64,000 nt of DNA. It comes from Streptomyces albireticuli (GTDB lineage: Bacteria > Actinomycetota > Actinomycetes > Streptomycetales > Streptomycetaceae). The notes beneath the pieces were generated by a model. That model was not told where the DNA came from and did no database searches. It saw nothing but the letters and a program-made list of their open reading frames with translations. The DNA is taken from the NCBI RefSeq assembly GCF_021228125.1, contig NZ_JAJQQS010000004.1:186001-250000 (forward strand), given 5' to 3'. Shown here piece by piece: positions 55,988-64,000 of this stretch (position 1 is the first letter of the stretch; every line of letters starts with the position of its first letter). Made by a program: the position numbers and the translations under genes.

Positions 55988-57415
55988 ATGGAACGAGTTC
56001 TCGTCATCGGACATGGAATGGCCGGCGCCCGCCTCGCCAGCGAGCTCTCCCGGCGGGATCCGGAACTCTCCGTCACGATCCTCGGGGAGGAGCCGCAGGA
56101 GCCTTACAACCGCATTCTGCTGACGGACGTGCTGGCCGGCACGACGGACGAGAGCGAACTGGGCCTCACCGACGAGCGGAGCGCCGCGGAGATCCACCGT
56201 GGTGTGCGCGCCCTGCGTATCGACCGGAAAAGCGCGACCGTGTCCGCCGGCGACGGCCGGACCTATGGTTACGACGTCCTGGTGCTGGCGACCGGGAGCA
56301 CCCCCCGGCTGCCCCCGGTGAAGGGACTGATTTCGGACGACGGAGGCCTGGCCCCGGGAATCGCCGTGTTCCACACGCTCGACGACTGCCGGCGCATTCT
56401 GCGGCTCGCCCGGGACTGTTCCCGCGCGGTGGTGCTGGGCGGTGGGCTGCTCGGCCTGGAGACCGCCCGTGCCCTCGCCCTGCGGGGCGTGGAGGTCGAG
56501 GTGCTGCACGCCGTGGACACGGTGATGGAACGCCACCTGGACGCCGAGGCGTCGTCGATGCTGATCGAACGGCTGGCCCGGCTGGGTGTGGCCGTCCGGA
56601 CGGGTTGCGCCGTGACGAGGACGGTGGGCGCCGGACGGCTCACCGGGGTGCAGCTCGACGACGGTGAGGTCGTCCCGTGCGACCTCCTGGTCGTGTCGTG
56701 CGGTGCCAAGCCCGAGACCGCGGTGGCCGAGGCCGCGGGGCTGCCGGTCGGCAGGGGCGTACTCGTGGACGGGCGGATGCGGACGGCGGACCCGGCCGTC
56801 TACGCCATCGGCGACTGCGCCGAGCGGGACGGCGTGCTGCACGGGCTGGTCGCGGAGGCGTGGGAGCACGCCCGCGTGGCGGCGGACGCCATAGCGGGCC
56901 CGCTCGACGAGCCGCCGGCGGTGGCCCCCGCCGCGACCACCCGGCTCAAGGCCGACGGGATCGAGCTGACGGTGGTGGGCGAGTCCAACGTGCCCGCCGG
57001 CCCGGCGGGCGAGGGGCCGGAGGTCCTCACGTCCGTGGACCGCGACGGCGGCGTGTACCGGCGGGTCGCGCTGCGGGACGGCCGGATCGTGGGCGCGGTG
57101 CTGCTGGGCGGCGCGGAGGCGGAGGCCGACCGGATCATCGGGCTGTTCGCGGCCGGGGCCGTCGTCCCGGAGGCCGAGCGGCCCGCCCTGGTCCGGCCCG
57201 GCACGGCCGCGGAACCCGGCCGGACGGCCGGACCCGACCCCGACGCCACGGTCTGCTACTGCAACAACGTGCCGCGGAAGAAGATCCTCGAAGCGGTGTC
57301 GCGGGGGGCGGTGACGGTGGGCGCGGTGGCCCGGCGGACGAAGGCGTCCACGGGCTGCGGGATCTGCCGGAGCAAGGTGAAGGCGCTGATCGAGTCGGCG
57401 TCGGCGGAGGCGTAG
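55988..57415 (+). CDS. FAD/NAD(P) oxidoreductase with C-terminal BFD-like [2Fe-2S] domain
   Basis: 475 residues: FAD-binding motif VLVIGHGMAGARLASEL, NAD(P)-binding VVLGGGLLGLETARAL, and the second FAD motif AVYAIGDCAERDG. The last 60 residues are a BFD-like domain (CYCNNVPRKKILEAV ... TGCGICRSKVKALI) with four Cys for a [2Fe-2S] cluster. This matches the N-terminal part of NirB/NasB nitrite reductase or a nitrate-reductase electron-transfer subunit, but the siroheme domain is absent and no nitrite/nitrate reductase gene is adjacent. GAGGGG precedes the ATG. Confidence 0.9.
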   Translation: MERVLVIGHGMAGARLASELSRRDPELSVTILGEEPQEPYNRILLTDVLAGTTDESELGLTDERSAAEIHRGVRALRIDRKSATVSAGDGRTYGYDVLVLATGSTPRLPPVKGLISDDGGLAPGIAVFHTLDDCRRILRLARDCSRAVVLGGGLLGLETARALALRGVEVEVLHAVDTVMERHLDAEASSMLIERLARLGVAVRTGCAVTRTVGAGRLTGVQLDDGEVVPCDLLVVSCGAKPETAVAEAAGLPVGRGVLVDGRMRTADPAVYAIGDCAERDGVLHGLVAEAWEHARVAADAIAGPLDEPPAVAPAATTRLKADGIELTVVGESNVPAGPAGEGPEVLTSVDRDGGVYRRVALRDGRIVGAVLLGGAEAEADRIIGLFAAGAVVPEAERPALVRPGTAAEPGRTAGPDPDATVCYCNNVPRKKILEAVSRGAVTVGAVARRTKASTGCGICRSKVKALIESASAEA

Positions 57416-57424
57416 CCCCCGACT

Positions 57425-57454
57425 GCCGGACGGGCTGATGTCAGCCCGTCCGGC
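57425..57454 (+). terminator. Terminator of the FAD/BFD gene
   Basis: A perfect 14-bp stem (GCCGGACGGGCTGA / TCAGCCCGTCCGGC) with a 2-nt TG loop starts 10 bp after the stop. It merges with the dispersed repeat that begins within it. Confidence 0.8.
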
Positions 57455-57540
57455 GTTTGAGGACACCGCGCGTCAGCGCGGAAAAGGGGGCCCGGGGGCG
57501 AAGCCCCCGGTTACGGGAAGGGGCGGGTAGGGGAAGAAGC
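57442..57540 (+). repeat. Dispersed intergenic repeat, copy 2
   Basis: Opposite-orientation twin of 903-1000, starting in the terminator arm of the FAD gene and ending before the aminotransferase promoter. It shares CCGGCGTTTGAGGACACC, the CGCGCGTCAGCGCG palindrome and GGGAAGGGGCGGGTAGGGGA. Confidence 0.75.
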
Positions 57541-57681
57541 CCCGCGCAGCGGCACCCGTACCCGCACGCATACCCGCACCCGCACCCACGGCGAAATTCC
57601 GCTCACCGCACCCCCGTTCTCCGCTAGCCTCGCGCACTCGTCAGCGCCCCGCCCGTCACACCCCGTGGGAGCACACCCGTA

Positions 57682-58971
57682 ATGACCACGCACAGCGCCA
57701 ACCGTCTGATCAGCGTCGTCACCGACGACACGCGCGAACGCCGGCCCACCCCCCTGCGCCGCCTCGGCCAGTCCGCCAAGCTGGCCGACGTCTGCTACGA
57801 CATCCGCGGCCCGGTGCTCCAGGAGGCGATGCGGCTGGAGCGGACGGGCCGGCGGATCCTGAAGCTGAACACCGGGAACCCCGCCGCGTTCGGCTTCGAG
57901 GCGCCCCCCGAGATCGTGCGGGACATCCAGGAGGCCCTGGCCTCCGCGCACGGCTACGGTGACGCCCAGGGACTTCCCGCCGCCCGGCGCGCCGTGGTGC
58001 AGCACTACGAGACGCGGGGCGTCGGCGGGATGGACATCGAGGACGTCTACCTGGGCAACGGCGTCTCCGAGCTCATCCAGATGTCCATGCAGGCGCTGCT
58101 GGACGACGGCGACGAGGTGCTCGTCCCGGCACCCGACTACCCCTTGTGGACCGCCTCCGTCAGCCTGTCGGGCGGACGTCCGGTGCACTACCGCTGCGAC
58201 GAGGGCGCCGACTGGTTCCCGGACCTCGCGGACATCGAGGCCAAGGTGAGCGACCGCACCAAGGCCATCGTGCTGATCAACCCGAACAACCCCACCGGCG
58301 CGGTCTACGACGAGGAGCTGCTGCGCGGGATCGTCGACATCGCCGCCCGGCACCAACTGGTGCTCTGCGCCGACGAGATCTACGACAAGATCCTCTACGA
58401 CGGCGCCGGCCACACCCCGCTCGCGAGCCTCGCGCCCGATCTGCTGTGCCTGACGTTCAACGGGCTGTCGAAGGCCTACCGGGTGTGCGGCTACCGGGCC
58501 GGCTGGATGGCGGTCAGCGGCCCAAAGGCCCATGCCCGGGAGTACCTGGAGGGCCTGACCATCCTGGCCAACATGCGGCTGTGTCCCAACATGCCCTCGC
58601 AGCACGCCATCGCCACGGCCCTGGGCGGCCGGCAGTCCGTCGAGGACCTGGTGCTGCCCGGCGGTCGGCTGCTCGCGCAGCGCGACGCGGCCTGGCGGGC
58701 CCTGTCCGACATCCCGGGCGTCAGCTGCGTCAAACCGAAGGGAGCGCTCTACGCGTTCCCGAAACTGGACCGGTCGGTGCACCGGATCGAGGACGACCGG
58801 CAGTTCGTCCTCGACCTGCTGCGGCAGGAGCAGATCCTGGTGGTCCAGGGGACCGGCTTCAACCTCCCGACACCGGACCACTTCCGCCTGGTGACGCTGC
58901 CCGGTGCCGAGGAGCTGACGGACGCGGTCACGCGCATCGGCTCGTTCCTGGCCACCTACCGGCAGAACTGA
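57682..58971 (+). CDS. PLP-dependent aminotransferase, AlaA/alanine aminotransferase type
   Basis: 429-residue class I aminotransferase. The N-terminal DIRGPVLQEAMRLERTGRRILKLNTGNPAAFGFEAP is typical of AlaA-like glutamate-pyruvate aminotransferases. The active-site region shows NPNNPTGAVYDEELLRGI, DEIYDKILYDG and the PLP lysine in TFNGLSKAYRVCGYRAGW. It likely interconverts alanine and pyruvate. ATG start in a weak ribosome-binding context. Confidence 0.92.
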   Translation: MTTHSANRLISVVTDDTRERRPTPLRRLGQSAKLADVCYDIRGPVLQEAMRLERTGRRILKLNTGNPAAFGFEAPPEIVRDIQEALASAHGYGDAQGLPAARRAVVQHYETRGVGGMDIEDVYLGNGVSELIQMSMQALLDDGDEVLVPAPDYPLWTASVSLSGGRPVHYRCDEGADWFPDLADIEAKVSDRTKAIVLINPNNPTGAVYDEELLRGIVDIAARHQLVLCADEIYDKILYDGAGHTPLASLAPDLLCLTFNGLSKAYRVCGYRAGWMAVSGPKAHAREYLEGLTILANMRLCPNMPSQHAIATALGGRQSVEDLVLPGGRLLAQRDAAWRALSDIPGVSCVKPKGALYAFPKLDRSVHRIEDDRQFVLDLLRQEQILVVQGTGFNLPTPDHFRLVTLPGAEELTDAVTRIGSFLATYRQN

Positions 58972-59306
58972 CGGCGCGCGGCCCGTACCGGCCGGAACCC
59001 GCCGCCGAAACCAGACCACCTCCCCCGCATTGGCTAGGGTTCCGGCCGGTCCGACCTGCCTACCGTGGTTCCCGGGAGCCCCTCCGGCATACACCCCCGG
59101 TGCCGGCGGGGCCCCGCCGTGGGAGGGGCGCTCCGCGCGGGGAGGTGGCCCGTCGCGGAGCGCCGACCACGGATCTGGCCGACACCGGGCACGCCCTGAT
59201 CATGGCCCCGGCCGGGCCCCCGCCCGTGCGGACTTCCCTCCCATGATGGGTGCGCGGGGCGATCACCTGGGCTGAGGGCAGTCCTGCGAGAGCGATAGGA
59301 AAACGC
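58972..59306. other. Intergenic gap between the aminotransferase and DMT transporter genes
   Basis: About 335 bp with no supported gene. Around 59031-59060, TTGGCTAGGGT and GACCTGCCTACCGT look like promoter or operator elements; these may serve the DMT transporter gene. Confidence 0.45.
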
Positions 59307-60257
59307 ATGCAACCCGTCACCACTTCCAAGTCCAGTAACGGCGTAGGACTCGTGCTCGCGGGGATCGGGGTGCTGGCCTTCTCGCTGACGTTCCCGGCGA
59401 CCCAGAAGGCCCTGCCCTCGTTCAACGCGTGGACGATCGGCATCGGACGGGCCGTCATCGCCGCGGCCGTCGCGGGCGCCTGTCTGATGATCAAGGGCGT
59501 CAAGCTGCCCGAGCGCCGGCACATGACGTCGCTGGTCCTCGTCGGCGTGGGCGTCGTGGCGGGCTACCCCATCTTCACCGCGCTGGCCCTGGAGCACGTG
59601 ACCTCGGCGCACGCCGCGGTCGTGACCGGGCTCCTGCCGCTGGCCACCGCCGCGTGCGGCCGGCTGCTCGGCAACGAGCGGCCGAGCGCGCTGTTCTGGT
59701 GGGCCTCGGCCGCCGGCGCGGCCGTCATCGTGGCCTACTCGCTGCGGCACGGGGTCGGCGGCTTCGGCCTCGCGGACCTCTTCCTGATCGGCTCGCTCGT
59801 CACCGGTGGCCTCGGCTACGCGGAGGGCGGGAAGCTGTCGAAGTCCATGCCGGGCTGGCAGGTGATCTCCTGGGGCCTGGTGCTGTCACTGCCGCTCACG
59901 CTGCCGATCACCGTGGTGTCCGTCGTGGTGTCGCCGCCGCACGACATCGGCGCGCAGTCGCTGCTGGGGCTCGGCTATGTGTCGCTGTTCTCGATGTTCC
60001 TGGGGTTCTGCGCCTGGTACCCGGGCCTGGCCCGGGTCGGTGTCACCCGGGGCAGCCAGATGCAGCTGCTCCAGCCGCTGCTGACGGTGGGCTGGGCCGC
60101 GTGGCTGCTGGGCGAGTCGATCGACTCGTGGACCCTCGGCGCCGCGGTGCTCGTGCTCGTGTGCGTGGGGCTCGCGCAGTGGGCACGGCTCTCCACGCCC
60201 GCCGTCGCCCTCCCGGCGCCGCCCGAGCGGACACCGGTGCGCGCCGAGCGCACCTGA
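59307..60257 (+). CDS. EamA/DMT-family transporter
   Basis: 316 residues, ten membrane helices in two EamA repeats: GVGLVLAGIGVLAFSLTFPATQKALPSFNAWTIGIGR starts the first and LADLFLIGSLVTGGLGYAEGGKLSKS the second; LLQPLLTVGWAAWLLGESIDSWT is the conserved final-helix motif. Exports or imports amino acids or related metabolites. AGGAAA precedes the ATG. A 15-bp terminator follows. Confidence 0.92.
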   Translation: MQPVTTSKSSNGVGLVLAGIGVLAFSLTFPATQKALPSFNAWTIGIGRAVIAAAVAGACLMIKGVKLPERRHMTSLVLVGVGVVAGYPIFTALALEHVTSAHAAVVTGLLPLATAACGRLLGNERPSALFWWASAAGAAVIVAYSLRHGVGGFGLADLFLIGSLVTGGLGYAEGGKLSKSMPGWQVISWGLVLSLPLTLPITVVSVVVSPPHDIGAQSLLGLGYVSLFSMFLGFCAWYPGLARVGVTRGSQMQLLQPLLTVGWAAWLLGESIDSWTLGAAVLVLVCVGLAQWARLSTPAVALPAPPERTPVRAERT

Positions 60258-60266
60258 CCCGCTCCT

Positions 60267-60309
60267 CCGGGCGGGCCCGGCCGCGGTCCCCGCCGCCGGG
60301 CCCGCCCGG
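60267..60309 (+). terminator. Terminator of the DMT transporter gene
   Basis: A perfect 15-bp stem (CCGGGCGGGCCCGGC / GCCGGGCCCGCCCGG) with a 13-nt loop starts 10 bp past the stop. Confidence 0.85.
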
Positions 60310-60406
60310 TCCGTTCCCCATCGCCTCAGCCCGCCGCAGCCCCGCCGCGAACCGCCGTGCCACCGACGCCTTCGACAGTGCGCCTTCGACAGTAGGGGGA
60401 TGATCC

Positions 60407-61675
60407 ATGCCTGCGATCTTCGATGACCTGGACAGTCTGCTTCCGGACCTGGAGTACGTGTACAAGGACCTGCACGCGCATCCCGAACTCGCCTTCCAGG
60501 AGAAGCGCACGGCCTCCGTCGTCGCCGGCCGGCTGACGGGGCAGGGCTGGGAGGTGACCACCGGTGTCGGCGGCACCGGGGTCGTGGGCGTGCTGCGCAA
60601 CGGCGACGGGCCCGTGGTGATGCTCCGCGCGGACATGGACGCCCTCCCGGTGCGGGAGGAGACCGGCCTGCCGTACGCCAGTCAGGTCACGGCCCTGGAC
60701 GACCAGGGCGTACGGGTCCCGGTGATGCACGCCTGCGGGCACGATGTGCACGTCACCTGTCTGCTGGGCGCGTGCGCCCTGTTCGCGGCGCGGCGCGAGG
60801 AGTGGCGGGGGACGGTGGTCGCCGTCTTCCAGCCCGCCGAGGAGAGCGGTCTGGGGGCCCGGGCCATGGTGGCCGACGGGCTCTTCGAGCGGTTCCCGAA
60901 GCCCGAGGTCGTACTGGGCCAGCACGTCGGGCCGGGCCCGGCGGGACTGCTGGCCAAGGTGCCCGGGCTCGCCATGGGGGCCACCGACAACCTCAGCGTG
61001 CGGCTGTTCGGGCGCGGCGGGCACGGTTCCAAGCCCGAGTCGGCGGTGGACCCGGTCCTGATGGCCGCCCATCTGGTGACGCGGCTCCAGAGCGTCGTCT
61101 CCCGGGAGACCGCGGCACAGGATTCCGTGGTGGTGACCGTGGGGTCGCTGCACGCGGGTACCGCCGCCGCGGTCATCCCCGCCGAGGCGGAGCTGGGCAT
61201 CAACGTGCGGACGTTCTCGCCCGCGGCCCGGGAGCGGGTCATGGCGGCGATCGAGCGGTTCGCGAAGGCGGAGTCGCTCGCGGCGGGGGCCCCGCGCGAG
61301 CCCGAGATCGTCTCGCGCTGCGAGCTGCCCGCCACGGTGAACGAGCCGGCCGCCACGGAGCGGGTGGCCGCCGCGCACGGCGCGCTGTTCGGCCCGGGAA
61401 CCGTCGTCGAGCTGGGCCCGAACACCGCGAGCGAGGACTTCGGGGTGCTCGGCACGGAGGCCGGGGTGCCGTCGGTGCTGTGGTTCTTCGGCGGGAACGA
61501 CCCCAAGGAGTTCGAGGCCGCGTTCCTCGCCGACCGCCTGGCCGAGGACATCCCGCAGAACCACTCCCCGAAGTACGCCCCGGTCGTCCAGCCGACCCTC
61601 TCCGTGGGGGTACGGGCCATGACCGCCGCGGCGCTGGCCTACCTCGCGCCCCGGGAGCCCGGTGTCCGCGCCTGA
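60407..61675 (+). CDS. M20-family amidohydrolase (hippurate/N-acyl-amino-acid hydrolase type)
   Basis: 422 residues. Metal-ligand motifs HACGHDVH, AEESGLGA, GQHVGPG, the dimerisation domain GRGGHGSKPES, and the C-terminal NTASEDFG and NHSPKYAP form a complete M20D active site. It hydrolyses N-acyl bonds, for example in acylated amino acids. GGGGGA precedes the ATG. Its 3' end overlaps the MFS gene by 14 bp, suggesting that the transporter handles its substrate or product. Confidence 0.93.
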   Translation: MPAIFDDLDSLLPDLEYVYKDLHAHPELAFQEKRTASVVAGRLTGQGWEVTTGVGGTGVVGVLRNGDGPVVMLRADMDALPVREETGLPYASQVTALDDQGVRVPVMHACGHDVHVTCLLGACALFAARREEWRGTVVAVFQPAEESGLGARAMVADGLFERFPKPEVVLGQHVGPGPAGLLAKVPGLAMGATDNLSVRLFGRGGHGSKPESAVDPVLMAAHLVTRLQSVVSRETAAQDSVVVTVGSLHAGTAAAVIPAEAELGINVRTFSPAARERVMAAIERFAKAESLAAGAPREPEIVSRCELPATVNEPAATERVAAAHGALFGPGTVVELGPNTASEDFGVLGTEAGVPSVLWFFGGNDPKEFEAAFLADRLAEDIPQNHSPKYAPVVQPTLSVGVRAMTAAALAYLAPREPGVRA

Positions 61676-63059
61676 CCGGGCGGTGGCGGGGCCGGCGCCG
61701 GAAGCGTCTCCCGGGCCCGGGCCCGCCGCGGCCGCCCCGGCGGGCGGCGGGCCGTCGGCCCTCCGCTACGCCGTGGGGGCCTTCGCCACCGGCACCTTCG
61801 GCACCGTGCCGGGTCTGCTGCTGCTCTACTACCTGACGGACACCCTGGCCGTGCCGGCCGCGGTGGCCTCGGTCGTGGTCTTCCTGCCCAAGGCGTGGGA
61901 CGTCTTCCTCAACCCGTGGGTCGGCCGCCGCTCCGACCGTACGCGCGGGCGCTTCGGCCCCCGGCTGCCGTGGATGGCGGGCGGTGGCGTCGCCCTGTCG
62001 GCCGGCTTCGTGCTGCTGTTCGCGGCGCCGACGCCCAAGGGGCTGCCGTCGGCGGTCTGGGTGGGGGTGGCCTTCTTCTGCTGCGCCTCCGCCTACGCGG
62101 CGTTCCAGGTGCCGTACACGGCGGTGCTCGCCGAGCTCGCGGACGACCCGGCGATCCGGACCCGGCTCGCGACGTGGCGCACCGTCTTCTACGGCACGGC
62201 GATCCTGCTGGCCGGCGGGGCGGCCCCGCTGCTGGTGCACGCGGCGGACGGCGAGCGCGTCGGCTACGCGCTGATGGGCGGGGTCCTGGGGCTGGTGCTG
62301 CTGGCGGGGACCCTCGCGGCGGCGTCGAACGCGCCGCGCACGGCGGGCGCCCGGCCCCGGCCGGTGCCCATGACGTTCCGTCAGCAGGTGACCGTGGCGG
62401 GGGCGTCCCGGCCGTTCCGCCGGCTGCTCGGCGTCCATCTCGCGCAGACGCTGGCGACCGGGATCATGCTCGGGTCCGCGCAGTACTTCGCGACGTACCG
62501 GCTGCACGACTCGCGGGCGACGACCGCGCTGTTCGGCTGTCTGATCCTCCCGCTGCTGCTGGCGGCGCCGGTCTGGCACACGGCGGGGCGGCGGCTGGGC
62601 CCGGCGCGCGGTCTGCTGGCCGCCGTCTGCCTGTTCATCGCGGGCGCGGCGCTGCTCCTGGCCACCCCGGTGGTGCCGAGGCTCCTCGTGTACGGGTTCG
62701 TCGCCGTGTGCGGCGTCGGGTACGCGGGGATGCAGACCTTCGCCGTGGCCATGCTGAGCGACGTCATCGCCGACGACGCGCGGGAGCGGGGCGCGGGCCA
62801 CAGCCGCGGGGGCGCGTTCACCGGGCTGTGGACGGCGGCGGAGGTGATCGGGGCCGGTGCGGGGCCCGCGCTGTTCTCCGGGCTGCTGGCGGTCACCGGC
62901 TTCGTGTCGTCGGACGCGGAGCACCGGGCGGCGCAGCCGGGGGCGGCCCTGACGGCCGTACTGCTGGGGGTGTCGCTGCTGCCGGCGCTGGTCCTGGTGC
63001 CCGCGGTCGTGTGCGCCGGGCGGCTGGCGCGCGACCGCGGGGACCGGCCCGGCCGCTGA
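61662..63059 (+). CDS. MFS permease, MelB/GPH-like type
   Basis: 465 residues, about twelve helices. Features include the motif WDVFLNPWVGRRSDRTRGRFGPRLPWM, typical of the GPH sugar:cation symporter group, and the conserved loop RTRLATWRTVFYGTA. The GTG start overlaps the M20 gene. The substrate is unknown; a cation-linked importer of the amidohydrolase substrate is one possibility. A shared bidirectional terminator separates it from the nitroreductase gene. Confidence 0.9.
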   Translation: MSAPDRAVAGPAPEASPGPGPAAAAPAGGGPSALRYAVGAFATGTFGTVPGLLLLYYLTDTLAVPAAVASVVVFLPKAWDVFLNPWVGRRSDRTRGRFGPRLPWMAGGGVALSAGFVLLFAAPTPKGLPSAVWVGVAFFCCASAYAAFQVPYTAVLAELADDPAIRTRLATWRTVFYGTAILLAGGAAPLLVHAADGERVGYALMGGVLGLVLLAGTLAAASNAPRTAGARPRPVPMTFRQQVTVAGASRPFRRLLGVHLAQTLATGIMLGSAQYFATYRLHDSRATTALFGCLILPLLLAAPVWHTAGRRLGPARGLLAAVCLFIAGAALLLATPVVPRLLVYGFVAVCGVGYAGMQTFAVAMLSDVIADDARERGAGHSRGGAFTGLWTAAEVIGAGAGPALFSGLLAVTGFVSSDAEHRAAQPGAALTAVLLGVSLLPALVLVPAVVCAGRLARDRGDRPGR

Positions 63060-63063
63060 GCCG

Positions 63064-63105
63064 GCCCCGGTGGGCCCCGGGTCACGCCCCGGGGCCCACC
63101 GGGGC
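63064..63105. terminator. Bidirectional terminator between the MFS and nitroreductase genes
   Basis: A perfect 18-bp stem (GCCCCGGTGGGCCCCGGG and its complement) with a 6-nt loop overlaps the nitroreductase stop. Confidence 0.85.
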
Positions 63106-63651
63106 GAGGAGCGACGACAGCTTGGCCCGCGCGTCCCCGGGCGGGCGGGGCGCGAGCGGGCGCCGGGCGTCGGGGGTCCCGACGTACAGCCAGCCGAGCG
63201 ACTGCTCGGTGCCGGCGAGGCCGAGCACGCGTCGCACCGGTGGGGCGTCGGCGAGGGCTCCGGTCCGCCAGATGGAGCCCCAGCCGCGCTCCTGGAGCAG
63301 CAGGACCAGGGTGTGGACCGCGCACACGGTGGCCGCGAGCTGCTCCCAGCGGGGGACCTTGGGGTGGTCCCGGGGGCAGAGCACCACGGAGATCAGCAGG
63401 GGTGCCCGCAGGGCCTTGGCGGCGGTCCGCTCGCGGTCGGCGGGGGCGCCGCCGGCCGCCTCCGCCATCGCCTCGCCCAGCAGGCGCCGTTCGTCGCCCC
63501 GGAGGACGACCAGCCGCCAGGGCGAGAGCCGCCCGTGGTCGGGCGCCGTCATCGCCAGCTCGACGAGCTCCGCCAGCTCCCGGTCGTCCGGGCCGGGGCC
63601 GGTCAGGCGGGTGGCGCTGCGCCGGGCGAGCACGGTCTGTTCGACGTTCAT
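63082..63651 (-). CDS. Nitroreductase-family flavoprotein
   Basis: 189 residues: ARRSATRLTGPGPDDRELAELV and APDHGRLSPWRLVVLRG give the FMN-binding start; LLQERGWGSIWRTGALADAPPVRRVLG and SLGWLYVGTPD complete the fold. Reduces nitro groups or quinones with NAD(P)H. The ATG at 63651 has AGGGGAAG directly upstream. Physiological substrate unknown. Confidence 0.92.
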   Translation of the reverse strand: MNVEQTVLARRSATRLTGPGPDDRELAELVELAMTAPDHGRLSPWRLVVLRGDERRLLGEAMAEAAGGAPADRERTAAKALRAPLLISVVLCPRDHPKVPRWEQLAATVCAVHTLVLLLQERGWGSIWRTGALADAPPVRRVLGLAGTEQSLGWLYVGTPDARRPLAPRPPGDARAKLSSLLAPVGPGA

Positions 63652-63830
63652 CTTCCCCTGCACCTTCTCCACCCGGTTTTCACCAGGGCGCTCGATAATT
63701 CCTGCGCCCATGGTGAAGGGAGAAAATGCCGCCGGGACAGGGACGCGCGGCGCCCCTTAGCGGTCATGACCGGATCCGACCACACGGGAGGGCCGGGCGG
63801 GCACCGGGGTGCGGGGGCGCCGGAAAGGTG

Positions 63831-64000
<170 letters not shown>

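Noticed and set aside
54338..63059. Secondary-metabolite gene cluster
   Set aside because: A LuxR-type regulator, FAD reductase, aminotransferase and transporters are present, but no synthase, NRPS or terpene cyclase core gene.

Overview
The window is high-GC actinobacterial chromosome, almost certainly Streptomyces. The grounds are the very G/C-rich third codon positions, frequent GTG starts, GTGA/ATGA gene overlaps, a clear ssgB (sporulation cell-division gene), a phosphatidylinositol-mannoside (PIM) gene block in the same order as in mycobacteria, and a broad set of housekeeping genes. No insertion sequence, integrase, phage or CRISPR array was found. The window starts inside ruvB and ends inside a sufS-like cysteine desulfurase gene, so both edge genes are partial.

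Layout. 1-7.7 kb, minus strand: yebC-ruvC-ruvA-ruvB (Holliday-junction processing), pdxS and pdxT (PLP synthase), a LemA-like membrane protein, then pgsA-patA-pimA (PIM lipids; start and stop codons overlap). 8-15 kb: an EF-G-like GTPase, an unknown membrane protein, a YVTN beta-propeller lipoprotein and a degenerate polysaccharide-deacetylase lipoprotein. 15-20.5 kb: HIT hydrolase, thrS, a two-gene unit of unknown function (OB-fold-like protein plus DUF4365/PD-(D/E)XK-like protein) and a divergent DEDDh exonuclease. 20.5-28 kb: two tRNA-Val(CAC), SRPBCC and PGPGW proteins, ssgB, a CGNR zinc-finger regulator, a DsbA-like protein, tandem GNAT, pabC-pabB, and a six-tRNA cluster (Gly, Cys, four Val(GAC)).

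29-39.4 kb: a Ser/Thr kinase, a SpoU methyltransferase and cobalamin/siroheme genes: a cysG-type fusion, a 1416-residue protein carrying BluB and CobT domains behind a huge Ala/Pro/Glu/Val-rich region, and cobL. 39.5-47.8 kb: GNAT, the metN-metI-metQ methionine importer preceded by a Cys/Met-ending leader ORF, small membrane proteins, a second GNAT, a sigma-like protein, a glycerophosphodiesterase and an acyltransferase. 47.9-54.1 kb: lipase, a TetR/MFS-exporter pair with a perfect 14-bp inverted-repeat operator candidate, argG-argH with a good promoter overlapped by an inverted repeat, and tRNA-Pro(GGG).

54.3-64 kb looks more accessory: a PLD-like/dual-HTH regulator divergent from a FAD/BFD reductase, an aminotransferase, a DMT transporter, an M20 amidohydrolase overlapping an MFS permease, and a nitroreductase. 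Strong GC-rich hairpins, often without T-tracts, lie between many genes and are listed as terminators. The most interesting items are the Cys/Met leader peptide upstream of metNIQ, the BluB-CobT giant fusion, the uncharacterised DUF4365/OB-like pair next to an exonuclease, the duplicated tRNA-Val unit whose spacer hairpins show compensatory changes, and a roughly 100-bp intergenic repeat present twice in opposite orientation.
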